DNA of 64,000 nucleotides from Pseudomonas japonica (GCF_013522925.1 NZ_JAAMQU010000013.1:124001-188000), one strand, 5' to 3'; shown: positions 9,301 through 17,691, numbered from the stretch's first letter. Translations and numbers: made by a program. The notes: generated by a model from the sequence alone, not told the origin.

Positions 9301-10436
9301 GGTGTGCCTGCTGGTCCAGCAGCCGGTGCAGGCTGGGGGAACAAATCGGGGTTGAACGGGTAACGATTCAGGAAGCCATCAAGAATCGTCTTGAAATGGT
9401 CCTTGTTCTCTTCGCCCATCGGCACGGGCTCGAACAAGGAATAGTCTCCGTGGCTTAAGATGTTGATGAGCCGCGCATGGAGTACGCCTTCGGGGTCGTC
9501 CGCATCGTCAGTAGGGATGCACGCCGAGAACTTCGAGAAACCATGAAAGCTCGCAGACTTCTCCAGCACTGAGCGCAGCATGTTGAAGTGGTAGGTATAC
9601 AGCTCGCCCGACTGGGCCGCTTGGTACAAATCCGTCAGCACCGCCACGTGGTGAAAAAACGGTGTCGCCCCGGTGTAGGCTAGCTTGTATGCTCCATCCG
9701 CCTTGGACCGTGTGAGAAAGTGCGCCGAGACTTTCTTCGACTTTCGAGCATCCAGTTCGTTATGCATCACGTTGAAGAACAGTGGATGGTGCGACGAGAT
9801 GACGACCCTCAGCGGGTTGTCCGTCTTGTTCAACAGCTGCGCTAGGTGGTTGCCCACGGAGATCGCGTTGTGCTCGTCGAGCGACGAAATCGGATCGTCG
9901 ATGTAGACGTACTTAACCCAGCGGTAGGCCTCGATCTCCGGGTCCATCGCCAGCCGCATGACAGCGAGGAAGAAGCACCAGACGAAGAGGTTCTCTTCGC
10001 CGCGCGACACCTTGATGTTGTCGATGACGTCCCCGTTCACCGTGCGTGAGAACCGCACTGCCCATTCCTGGGTGTCGATGCGGAAGTCGAAGTCCGCGTA
10101 GCGCTGCAGCAGTGGCCGGATGCGGTTGTCCATTTCCAACTCGGCCAAGCCGGCGAAGAAGCGCGAGTCGGCGTTCAGCGTCAGCTTGCGGTCGCTGTCA
10201 CCATCCAGGTCGTTGTCCCAGTGGAAGAGGTCCTCGGTGAAGGCATTGAAGTACAGGGTGTCACGCGCTTCAGCGTCGGTGGCGCCCAGTTTGCCAATAT
10301 CCTTGAACGCCATGGAGAGGCGTGTTTTGCCGGTGCCGTTATATGCGTATAAGACGATAGTCTGCTTGCTTTCCAGTTCTTTGCGCAGATGGCTTGCTAG
10401 CGTTGGCAGATCGGCGAAAGTCTGCCCCGGCTTCAT
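9297..10436 (-). CDS. prrC: PrrC-like anticodon nuclease associated with type I restriction
   Basis: A 379-residue protein with an ABC-like NTPase: Walker A NGTGKT (33-38, inside VLYAYNGTGKTRLS), a signature-like VSRGEENLFVW (143-153) and Walker B YVYIDDPISSLDEHN (176-190), with HH at 216-217. The C-terminal part has Arg288 and Glu292 (RxxxE) and His329 in NILSHGD, matching the Arg-Glu-His triad of PrrC/RloC tRNA-Lys anticodon nucleases. Known PrrC is held latent by its type Ic Hsd partner and is freed when a phage anti-restriction peptide disables that complex; it then cleaves tRNA and blocks phage growth. Location between hsdS and hsdM with 4-bp overlaps on both sides supports that role. 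tRNA specificity cannot be read from sequence. Confidence 0.85.
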   Translation of the reverse strand: MKPGQTFADLPTLASHLRKELESKQTIVLYAYNGTGKTRLSMAFKDIGKLGATDAEARDTLYFNAFTEDLFHWDNDLDGDSDRKLTLNADSRFFAGLAELEMDNRIRPLLQRYADFDFRIDTQEWAVRFSRTVNGDVIDNIKVSRGEENLFVWCFFLAVMRLAMDPEIEAYRWVKYVYIDDPISSLDEHNAISVGNHLAQLLNKTDNPLRVVISSHHPLFFNVMHNELDARKSKKVSAHFLTRSKADGAYKLAYTGATPFFHHVAVLTDLYQAAQSGELYTYHFNMLRSVLEKSASFHGFSKFSACIPTDDADDPEGVLHARLINILSHGDYSLFEPVPMGEENKDHFKTILDGFLNRYPFNPDLFPQPAPAAGPAGTP

Positions 10437-11719
10437 TCCTGTGCCTCTTCAAGTGCTGGAAGTAACTGCTGCATCAAACCCTTTTTATGGGATCTGAGCG
10501 CGTCGACTCTTTGCGCCTGAATGGTAATTCGAAAGTCGAGAGAAGCCAGACAGTCGGCAATCATCTTCTGTTCAGGCAAAGTCGGCAGAGCCAGTCTCAT
10601 GTTAATAAAAAATGGAAGCCCGATAGTTTTGATTGTGCTTCCACTGGCGATCCCCTCAAACAGCGGCTTTTTATGCTGCAGCGTGTAATAAAGAAACCAG
10701 TTGTAAAGCCGGTCCGGCTTGCAGGTCCACACGATGAAGTGCTGACTCACTGCCATATCTAACCCCATAACGGCACTTTTCCCAACGCCTGCGTCTCGAC
10801 TCAAGAGCACTGATCCCGCTGGATGCAAGACAGCGGATGAATTTTTAATGCCAACGGATGAGATTTCCGTTTCTGTTTCATCAATGAGCCCAGCGTCCAG
10901 TCGCTTAGAGTCGGCGAGCGATACCCACTTTATGCCCCCGCCATAGTATTCGGGGTGCGCTTTGCTGGGCGTGTGTCCTGAACCTCGCTTCGCCAGTTCT
11001 TCCAGACGAACTTCGGTCCAATCCGCCGTATTCGAAAAATCAGGAAATCGCAAGCTCGGAACTGTAGCACCTTCGGTTGGCAAAAGTTCGTTCATCACGC
11101 CTCGCTTTTGCACCTTGAGTGCTTCAAGCTTCTGGCCTTCAGCGGCAATCAGTTCATCCAGAGATGACAGGCAATCTGCAATTCTCTCTTGTTCGACTTT
11201 GTCCGGGACCGAGACTTTGAGGCCCAAAAATGTCTTTTCGTTGAGGCGCTTAGAGCCAGTGCCAGTCATTTTCAGTGCTAACGCGCCATAGATTTCTTCC
11301 CGGGCGAAGTAGTAATAGAGCCAAAGAGGATGACAGCCTTCTTTGAAGTCAAAGCAGGGTAGGTCCTGGGACGTTTGATGACCATCGAGACTTTCTGGAA
11401 TTATTCCAAATGCACCTTTATGGATATTCTGTTTGCCGTATATAAACTGCCCTGCTGCCCGAAGGAAGTGATTGGTCGCCTCGCTGGATTCCGTGCCTCG
11501 GTAGGCCCTTGGCTCTACACCTTGTAGGTGAAGTCTGACGGTTATTCTTTTGGTGGGGTCATTCGTTTCGGTGGGTCTTCTAGATTCCGAAACGAGCTGA
11601 TCGAGTGCCATCACCACCCAAGGTCCTGCTGCCTGGAACTCTGGGAAGCGGAGCCGCGGCAAACGTGACAACTTGTTGTTACGCTGGTGCCCCATAGTCG
11701 GGATATATTTATTGCTCAT
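10433..11719 (-). CDS. hsdS: Type I restriction-modification specificity subunit HsdS
   Basis: A 428-residue subunit with two target-recognition domains: the first opens at LPRLRFPEF (20-28), the second at VPSLRFPDF (about 219-227). Each is followed by a conserved helical spacer: SLDELIAAEGQKLEALKVQK and, near the C-terminus, SLDFRITIQAQRVDALRSHK. These repeats give the pseudo-symmetric shape that binds two HsdM and sets a bipartite target. Its start overlaps the end of hsdR by 11 bp and its end overlaps prrC by 4 bp. The DNA target cannot be predicted from sequence alone. Confidence 0.94.
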   Translation of the reverse strand: MSNKYIPTMGHQRNNKLSRLPRLRFPEFQAAGPWVVMALDQLVSESRRPTETNDPTKRITVRLHLQGVEPRAYRGTESSEATNHFLRAAGQFIYGKQNIHKGAFGIIPESLDGHQTSQDLPCFDFKEGCHPLWLYYYFAREEIYGALALKMTGTGSKRLNEKTFLGLKVSVPDKVEQERIADCLSSLDELIAAEGQKLEALKVQKRGVMNELLPTEGATVPSLRFPDFSNTADWTEVRLEELAKRGSGHTPSKAHPEYYGGGIKWVSLADSKRLDAGLIDETETEISSVGIKNSSAVLHPAGSVLLSRDAGVGKSAVMGLDMAVSQHFIVWTCKPDRLYNWFLYYTLQHKKPLFEGIASGSTIKTIGLPFFINMRLALPTLPEQKMIADCLASLDFRITIQAQRVDALRSHKKGLMQQLLPALEEAQE

Positions 11720-14705
11720 ACGCGCTCAACCCTGAAATTTCTCGCCCTTGTGCCAGTTTGTGCAGTAACGGCGTGAGTTCTTCCATCAACGCCAGTTCCT
11801 TTTGCGTGCGGGCTTTCCAGCCCAGGTCCAGCGGCGTCATCAGCTCGCTCAGTGCTTCGCCGTCAAAGATGCGGCGACGCAGCACGCCATCGACGAAGTT
11901 TTGGAGCGCCTCGACTCTCAGACCATGGCGTTGGGCCATCTCGGACACTGCCTGGGTTTTTTTCTCGGCCTTGAAGCAATCAAAGCCTCTGCGAATGGCG
12001 TCTTCGTCCAGGGCCTGGCCCACGGGCAAACTACGGATGTACTCGGCGATGTCGTCTCGGTCGTCGATGAACTTGGCATCGGCTTGGATCAGGCCGATGA
12101 GCTGCTCGCGGTTCAAGTTCAGCTTGCCAGGTTTCTGCTGCGTCATGCGCGCGATCAGGACCATGATATAGTCGTAGTCGATCACCGCCGAGGCGAAGAG
12201 CACGAACTCGAAATCGAGCTGCTGCACTTCTGGCAGGGTCTGGTCGCGGTCTTGCAGGGCCTTCAGGCGCTTGGCCGTCTCTAGGTACACGCCCTTGAAA
12301 CCCAGCATCTGGTCGGGCGGCACAATCTGAATGATCTGCGTTTTCTGTTCTTCCGAAAGGTCGGTGTACTGGTCGAGCTGCGTCTTGAGGCGCTGTACTT
12401 CCTTGAACAGGTTGACGAACTGGCTACGGGCGGCATCGCCCTTCAGGTTGGCAACGTCTTCCGGGGCGTTCGCCAGCCCTTGTGACAGCATAAAGTCCGC
12501 CAACTTCTGTGTGGCGGCTTGCAGGGTGTCGATGACCTTGGGGGCTGGGTCCACGAGCCAGATCTCGCGTGGGTTGTCTGTCTTCTCGCCCGAGAACAGC
12601 GCAATGGCATCTTCCACGGGCTGTTGCTGCTGGCGGAAGTCGAGCACGTTGCCGTAGGGCTTGCTATCGTTCAAGACGCGATTGGTCCGCGAGAACGCTT
12701 GGATCAGGCCGTGGTACTTGAGGTTTTTGTCCACGTACAGGGTGTTCAGGTACTTGGAATCGAAGCCGGTGAGCAGCATGTCCACCACGATGGTGATGTC
12801 GATCTTCTGGCCGTGCGGGAGATCGGCATTCGGGTATTGCTGATCCTTGATGCGCTTCTGCACATCTTGGTAGTACAGGTCGAACTCAGCAATGCGGTGG
12901 TTGGTGCCGAAGCGCGCGTTGTAGTCGGCCATGATGCGCGTGAGCGCGGCTTTTTTGGCTTCAGGATCCTGCTGGTTGTCGGCCTTCTCCTGGGGCAGAT
13001 CTTCCTGAATCTGCTGCACATCCTTATTGCCCTCGGCAGGTGGCGAGAAGACACAGGCAACGTTCAGCGGCACGAAGCTGTCATCCTCTACCCGCTTCTT
13101 GTCCTGCAGTTGCTTGAAAGCCTCGAAATACTCGATGGCGTCGTTGATGCTGGCAGTAGCCAGCACGGCATTGAACTTGCGCCCATTAGTGGCGGCGTCG
13201 TGCTTGGATATGATGGTCTCGGTGACCTTGGCCTTCGGCAACCCCTCGCCCGGCTTCGGCGGCTTCTTGCCCTCGGGCTTGAAGAAGTCGATATGGAACT
13301 TCAAGACGTTCTGGTCTTCGATGGCGTGCGTGATCGTGTACTCATGTAAGCAGCGCTGGAACAGGTCGTCTGTTGTACGGTAGCTGGCCTGCTGGCCTTC
13401 GATTTGCACAGCCGTGGCGTTGTCTTTGAAGATCGGGGTGCCGGTGAAACCGAACAACTGGGCCTTTGGGAAGAATTCCTTAATGGCCTTATGGTTGTCG
13501 CCGAACTGCGAGCGGTGGCACTCATCAAAGATGAACACGACGCGCTGTTCGCGCAGAGGCCCAAGGCGCTGCTTGTAGGTCTCGTGACCTTGCTTTTCCT
13601 TCTGTTTGTTGCGCTTGCTGTTCTCGTCCAGCGCCAGGCCGAGCTTCTGGATGGTCGTTACGATCACCTTGTCGGCGTAGTCGTCGGACAGTAGGCGCCG
13701 CACCAGTGCTTCGGTGTTGGTGTTCTCTTCGACGCAGCCTTCCTGGAAACGGTTGAATTCTTCGCGGGTCTGGCGATCCAGGTCTTTGCGGTCCACCACG
13801 AACAGGCACTTGTCGATTTCCGGGTTGTCCTTGAGCAAGGTGGAGGCCTTGAACGAAGTCAGGGTCTTGCCCGAGCCGGTGGTGTGCCAGATATAGCCGT
13901 TGCCGCAGTTCTGGTGGATGCACTCCACGATGGCTTTGACGGCATAAATTTGATACGGCCGCATCATCAGCAGCTTCTGCTCGCTGGCGACCAGCACCAT
14001 GTAGCGGCTGATCATCTGGCCCAGGGTGCATTTGGCCAGAAACTTGTCTGCGAAGCTGTCGAGCTGGGTGATCTTCTTGTTGTCTTCGCTGGCGAACTGG
14101 TAGGCCGGCAAGAAGCGCTCATCCGCATTGAAGCTGAAATGCCGGGCGTTGTTGTTGGCGAAGTACCAGGTGTCGGTTCGGTTGCTGACTATGAAGAGCT
14201 GCAGGAAGCACAGCAGCGTCTTGCCATGCCCGTTGCCAGGGGCCGCCTTGTAGTCGACGATCTGCTGCATGGCGCGGCGCGGGCTGACTGCCAACGTCTT
14301 CAGCTCGATCTGCACCACCGGCACACCATTGATGAGCAGCATCACGTCGTAGCGGTGATGGCTGTTGTCAGTGTTTATGCGCAGCTGGTTGACAACTTCG
14401 AAGTCGTTCTTGCACCAGTCCCGGGTATTCACCAGGGTGTAGTTCAGCGGCGTGCCGTCGTCGCGCTCGAAGGCGTTTATGCCGCGCAGCGTCTGGGCGG
14501 CGCTATAGACATCAGGCGTGATGATGCAGTCCAACAAGCGTTGGAACTCGCTATCGGTCAGCCGCATCCGGTTGAGGGCTTCGAACTTGGACCGGAAGTT
14601 GGCTTCCAGCGCATCGCGGTCGCGGATGTCTGGACGGTAGGTGTACTTGAGTTCGCCGAGCTTGGCGATCAGGTCCAGCTCCATTTGGTGTTCTGTGGCA
14701 GTCAT
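11709..14705 (-). CDS. hsdR: Type I restriction endonuclease subunit HsdR
   Basis: A 998-residue motor nuclease from the ATG at 14705, which has AGGA 8 nt upstream; an in-frame GTG at 14738 lacks a ribosome-binding site. The N-terminal PD-(D/E)xK nuclease shows Asp120 and the pair Glu134/Lys136 in VVQIELKTL. The SF2 translocase follows: Walker A TGSGKT (about 276-281), DEXH box FDECHRSQ, then GFTGTPIF and the C-terminal helicase half. HsdR binds the HsdMS core, pulls DNA in with ATP and cuts at a distance. All key residues appear intact. The 45-bp gap from the regulator gene suggests a shared transcript. Confidence 0.94.
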   Translation of the reverse strand: MTATEHQMELDLIAKLGELKYTYRPDIRDRDALEANFRSKFEALNRMRLTDSEFQRLLDCIITPDVYSAAQTLRGINAFERDDGTPLNYTLVNTRDWCKNDFEVVNQLRINTDNSHHRYDVMLLINGVPVVQIELKTLAVSPRRAMQQIVDYKAAPGNGHGKTLLCFLQLFIVSNRTDTWYFANNNARHFSFNADERFLPAYQFASEDNKKITQLDSFADKFLAKCTLGQMISRYMVLVASEQKLLMMRPYQIYAVKAIVECIHQNCGNGYIWHTTGSGKTLTSFKASTLLKDNPEIDKCLFVVDRKDLDRQTREEFNRFQEGCVEENTNTEALVRRLLSDDYADKVIVTTIQKLGLALDENSKRNKQKEKQGHETYKQRLGPLREQRVVFIFDECHRSQFGDNHKAIKEFFPKAQLFGFTGTPIFKDNATAVQIEGQQASYRTTDDLFQRCLHEYTITHAIEDQNVLKFHIDFFKPEGKKPPKPGEGLPKAKVTETIISKHDAATNGRKFNAVLATASINDAIEYFEAFKQLQDKKRVEDDSFVPLNVACVFSPPAEGNKDVQQIQEDLPQEKADNQQDPEAKKAALTRIMADYNARFGTNHRIAEFDLYYQDVQKRIKDQQYPNADLPHGQKIDITIVVDMLLTGFDSKYLNTLYVDKNLKYHGLIQAFSRTNRVLNDSKPYGNVLDFRQQQQPVEDAIALFSGEKTDNPREIWLVDPAPKVIDTLQAATQKLADFMLSQGLANAPEDVANLKGDAARSQFVNLFKEVQRLKTQLDQYTDLSEEQKTQIIQIVPPDQMLGFKGVYLETAKRLKALQDRDQTLPEVQQLDFEFVLFASAVIDYDYIMVLIARMTQQKPGKLNLNREQLIGLIQADAKFIDDRDDIAEYIRSLPVGQALDEDAIRRGFDCFKAEKKTQAVSEMAQRHGLRVEALQNFVDGVLRRRIFDGEALSELMTPLDLGWKARTQKELALMEELTPLLHKLAQGREISGLSAYEQ

Positions 14706-14750
14706 AAATTGGTTCCTGACAAGGTCCCGCTTGCTCACGAGTGAGTCATT

Positions 14751-14942
14751 TCAGGCACCATTTTGTGTGACATCCCTTTCGTTCTGCTCCAGCTTCAGTC
14801 CGTGCGACCTGGCGTATTCCAGTACAAGAATCTCGACCATAGAAGCGATCGACCTGCGCTCTTGCTCAGCGGCCAAACGCAGCAGTTGCTTGATTTCGGC
14901 AGAGGTGCGGATGGAGAGGGTTTCGTCCTTCAAGCGTGACAT
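14751..14942 (-). CDS. Small ribbon-helix-helix (CopG/Arc-like) DNA-binding protein
   Basis: A 63-residue protein starting MSRLKDETLSIRTS, with GAGGTG 6 nt before the ATG. A longer open frame reaches 15221 but has no coding character before this start. The pattern TLSIRTSAEIKQLLRLAAEQERRSIASMVEILVLEYARSHG is a basic strand plus two helices, typical of ribbon-helix-helix repressors or antitoxins. It is the first gene before hsdR and there is no adjacent toxin, so a regulatory role for the restriction operon is the best guess. A palindrome lies 31 bp upstream. Confidence 0.75.
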   Translation of the reverse strand: MSRLKDETLSIRTSAEIKQLLRLAAEQERRSIASMVEILVLEYARSHGLKLEQNERDVTQNGA

Positions 14943-14972
14943 GACGTCACCTCGGTGGTGATGTCGTGCAAA

Positions 14973-14993
14973 TGTACTGCATTTAGCAGTGCA
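14973..14993. promoter_or_regulatory. Palindrome upstream of the RHH gene, candidate operator
   Basis: ACTGC-ATTTA-GCAGT is a perfect 5-bp inverted repeat (14976-14990); the arms extend to 8 bp with one mismatch. It lies 31-51 bp before the RHH start codon, a usual place for autoregulation by such proteins. Operator function is inferred. Confidence 0.45.
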
Positions 14994-15276
14994 TCGCCAT
15001 TGACATTCGTTGACCCAACCGGAGACTTGGCAATCGATGCCATTGCGTGAGATTTCAAATGCTATGTATAGGTCAGCAAATTCAGCAGCTGGGGCGAAAT
15101 CGTACCCGCGCCGATGATCGCCCTGCATCGGCCCTGACGGCAAACTCTCAGCAACGGATTTCGAATTGCTGAGCAGTGCGCTGAGGAAGCTGCTTAGCAG
15201 ACCAAAAACAAAATTTTCCAATATAGCGATTGCGTCTGCGTCTTAACGCAGGTTCACCTTTTGCTCATAGGTCGTT

Positions 15277-15447
15277 AGCCGGTTTCCACCGCAAGCCATA
15301 GGCGGCGTTACCGTCCGACGTTTTTTCATAAACCTCACAGTTCTCGGCAAGCAGCAACACCTCATTGATGCGATCAGGCGCAGAGCAGAGAATCGCGGCA
15401 ATCGACGAAAACAGCAGGTCTTTGGGTTGGGTGGCAACGAGGAACGT
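15277..15447 (-). pseudogene. Remnant of a second gmtZ-like gene
   Basis: The - strand translation aligns over 57 residues with residues 211-267 of the intact gmtZ product at 17692-19752, with 48 identical, including the box I motif SAPDRINEV. Nothing of gmtZ is recognisable on either side and the frame stops at 15265. It is a decayed or recombined fragment, about 180 bp, from an earlier element of this family. Confidence 0.85.
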
Positions 15448-15760
15448 CTTAGTCCTATACGGGTATACAGGCACTGCGCCCCTTGCTCCTGCTTCAAGGC
15501 CTACCAGCACATCAGTGGTGGAAAGCTGCCTTAGCAGTTGAGCCTAACGAGGACGATTGGCAGACCCTCGGAAAAACCTAATTGCCCGTGAAGGGCTATC
15601 GTTTCCTACACGGCCCGGACGGAGACTGATACAAAAATGCCCAGTACCTGCACTAGCTTGCGCGGATACAGCCAGGGGTTGAAGGGCGACTTGAAGCGTT
15701 CTGAGTGACATATCGAAGCATACGCCGATCGATTTTCCACGTCGTTCAGCGGCAAGTTGA

Positions 15761-15961
15761 TCAAAAACACCATTCCTCGCCCAATTGGACAGCATCGTGC
15801 TCCTCGCTAACCACGATCAACGCCTTTCCACGATGCACGAGGCAGAAACTGGACACAAGTCCTGCGTCCGGCGGTTGCTCCGCAGGTTCTCCTTTCGAAG
15901 TGCCAATCCATACGAAGCGCCCGGTTTCGAAGCAAGCTAGGTAGTAGCTGATTGATTCCAT
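15761..15961 (-). CDS. Small protein of unknown function
   Basis: 66 codons starting MESISYYLACFETG, with AGGA 7 nt before the ATG. Even residue composition and a proper ribosome-binding site suggest a real gene. No family recognised. It lies alone in the island cargo between the gmtZ remnant and the repeats, with no close operon partner. Confidence 0.45.
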   Translation of the reverse strand: MESISYYLACFETGRFVWIGTSKGEPAEQPPDAGLVSSFCLVHRGKALIVVSEEHDAVQLGEEWCF

Positions 15962-16141
15962 CTTGCTTTCCTGGTGGCATGGGGTTTCCCTGGATACTAG
16001 CCGGCAAAGGATACCTCTGTCCTACTTGATTGCCCCTCAATGCCTTTTGTACCTGGGGGGGGGGAAGGCCTTACACCGCCAAGAAGGTTGGGGGCATAGG
16101 TCCCGCCGGTGAGGCTTGCCATGGGATAAACACAGAGTCCT

Positions 16142-16387
16142 CTAAAACACAAGGTGCAATAGCTGGGCCTGGATATGTCGGCGATATACGACTGCGGCGA
16201 TAAAACCAGACTGGTCACCCAGCAGTAGTTCGTGGAAACCACTCGTTCCATCAGGTGCTAGGATCGTCACGCATAAATCGTTTTTGGACGATTTTTTTCC
16301 GATGCAGATTGTACTAAGTATACGATCTGCATTAGAGTTTGGTGTAGCGAATGCTTCACAGAGGTAATGCTTGTTGGCCTCATCCAT
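16142..16387 (-). CDS. Possible small protein of unknown function
   Basis: 81 codons starting MDEANKHYLCEAFATPN. I see no convincing ribosome-binding site. The codons around 16178-16191 contain the 14-mer that recurs in the two large repeats, which argues that part of the frame is repeat-derived. No family recognised. Confidence 0.3.
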   Translation of the reverse strand: MDEANKHYLCEAFATPNSNADRILSTICIGKKSSKNDLCVTILAPDGTSGFHELLLGDQSGFIAAVVYRRHIQAQLLHLVF

Positions 16388-16402
16388 ACAAGCGTCACAA
16401 AG

Positions 16403-16429
16403 ACCGCCCTACCAAAGGGCGGTTTTTTT
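16403..16429 (+). terminator. Orphan + strand intrinsic terminator
   Basis: A 7-bp perfect stem ACCGCCC / GGGCGGT with a 7-nt loop, then seven T on the + strand. There is no recognised + strand gene upstream within the island; all neighbours are on the - strand. It may end a small rightward RNA or be left over from a former insertion. Confidence 0.7.
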
Positions 16430-16536
16430 GCATACTCAGACGTGTGATGATTGATGCGACAGGGCCTCCTGCTTCTATGGAGAAAATACGCCAAAGCGTG
16501 TCCAATGAGGCTAATTGAGACTGCAAACTCGTATTT

Positions 16537-16819
16537 CACCGACATCATCTAAAAGCCTACGAAACGGATATTATCTATAAAAATTAGCAGATTACGTAAA
16601 ACCGAATAGCGTCGGCGATATACGAATGCTTTCGTTAGTCACCAAAGTCACGACCGCTACGAGTGCTGCTCAATGGCCCGGCACGCGCCCTCCCTCCCAC
16701 GCTCGGCGTCCACTTAGCCAACAGGTCAGGCCGTATCCTTAAGTCACCGCCGTAAACTGCCAAGGTTCTACAAGCCGTCTGACGATGGGCCGATGCTGGT
16801 TAGTGAGAGCGCCGCCAGC
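16537..16819. repeat. Island tandem repeat copy 1
   Basis: About 283 bp, imperfectly repeated at 16900-17184 (offset 363-365). Shared blocks include CACCGACA, ATTATCTATAAAAATTAG, TCGGCGATATACGA, GTAAACTGCCAAGGTT and GGGCCGATGCTGGTT. On the - strand a short frame (LAVYGGDLRIRPDLLAKW) ends at a stop in the same place as the matching frame of copy 2, but an in-frame stop lies just upstream of it here. Confidence 0.85.
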
Positions 16820-16899
16820 GGTTGCCGCCATGGTCGAGTGTACGAGCCGTTATGTAATAGCGTGGCTGGCCAGGCCATTTGAGCCTGCTGATCCGTTAT

Positions 16900-17184
16900 C
16901 ACCGACAACATATGCAAGTCTGCGAAACTGTAATTATCTATAAAAATTAGTAAATTACGCGTAACCAAGGAGCATCGGCGATATACGAATGCCCTGCTAG
17001 TCAGCAGAGTCGCAACCGCTCTGAGTGCCCCTCAAAGGGTGCCGCAACGTGTCCCCTATCCCACGCTCTGCGTCCAATTCAGCTAATAGTTCTGACCGTA
17101 TGATTAAGTCACCGGCGTAAACTGCCAAGGTTCCACAAGACGTCTGACTATGGGCCGATGCTGGTTCGCGAGAGCGCCGCCAGC
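16900..17184. repeat. Island tandem repeat copy 2
   Basis: About 285 bp, roughly three quarters identical to copy 1 by eye. It ends 45 bp before the gmtX stop codon. The matching - strand frame here reads LAVYAGDLIIRSELLAEL and is open for 86 codons. Conservation of the blocks outside the frame suggests a DNA or RNA element rather than a protein gene; no function is known to me. Confidence 0.85.
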
Positions 17185-17228
17185 CCAATCGGCGTATCAA
17201 GTTATTAAAACCAGATACGTTGTAAAGC

Positions 17229-17690
17229 TTAGACTTTTCCATTACCCCTCCTACCAAGTGTGCCTAGAGTCACTTCACGATTCACCTGGGGAAGAGGAGT
17301 ATTCAGATACTCCTTCGTCAATCCCTTTAAATGTGCATTATAAGCCCAAGTCACGAACTGTTCTAACATATGCCAATTTTCCGCTCGCAGACGAGCGTTC
17401 TCTGCAGCCAATCGCTCAAGACGCTCCATAATCGGCCCAAACTCTTGGGAAGCTGGTTTTCTTTCGTGGTTAAGAATGTGCGTCTTTCCTAGCCTTTGCT
17501 TTGTGCATTGATACGCAATTTTTATCCGAGCGTGCTTATCGAGTGCCTGACGCGTGTAACGAATGCCCATGCGTTTCTCGATCTCATCAATCAACAAGTC
17601 CCAGGAAAGCTTAGCAGCCCATCCATCCAATACACTAACAATTTTTTGGATCGTCCAGTCATCGATATTTTTCGCCCGCCTCTTAACCAT
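17229..17690 (-). CDS. gmtX: GmtX-like small partner of the recombinase operon
   Basis: A 153-residue protein, last in the four-gene recombinase operon; its ATG comes one base after the gmtZ stop. The N-terminal half has a motif WTIQKIVSVLDGW...YTRQALDKHARIK that may be a winged-helix or DNA-binding element. Residues about 86-112 form a Leu/Glu/Arg-rich coiled coil (MERLERLAAENARLRAEN). Size and position match the third Gamma-Mobile-Trio protein as I remember it. Its function in transposition is unknown. Confidence 0.7.
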   Translation of the reverse strand: MVKRRAKNIDDWTIQKIVSVLDGWAAKLSWDLLIDEIEKRMGIRYTRQALDKHARIKIAYQCTKQRLGKTHILNHERKPASQEFGPIMERLERLAAENARLRAENWHMLEQFVTWAYNAHLKGLTKEYLNTPLPQVNREVTLGTLGRRGNGKV

Positions 17691-17691
17691 A

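Noticed and set aside
14943..15221. N-terminal extension of the RHH protein
   Set aside because: The start at 14942 has a good ribosome-binding site and begins the RHH fold; the upstream residues look random and cover the palindrome.
15544..15795. 83-codon - strand frame overlapping the 66-residue ORF
   Set aside because: It overlaps the better-supported small ORF in another frame, and I see no convincing ribosome-binding site.
16267..16548. 93-codon - strand frame
   Set aside because: It runs through the orphan terminator hairpin and into repeat copy 1; no coding signs.
16997..17257. 86-codon - strand frame in repeat copy 2
   Set aside because: It overlaps the gmtX end, copy 1 has an in-frame stop at the matching place, and conservation is not confined to the frame.
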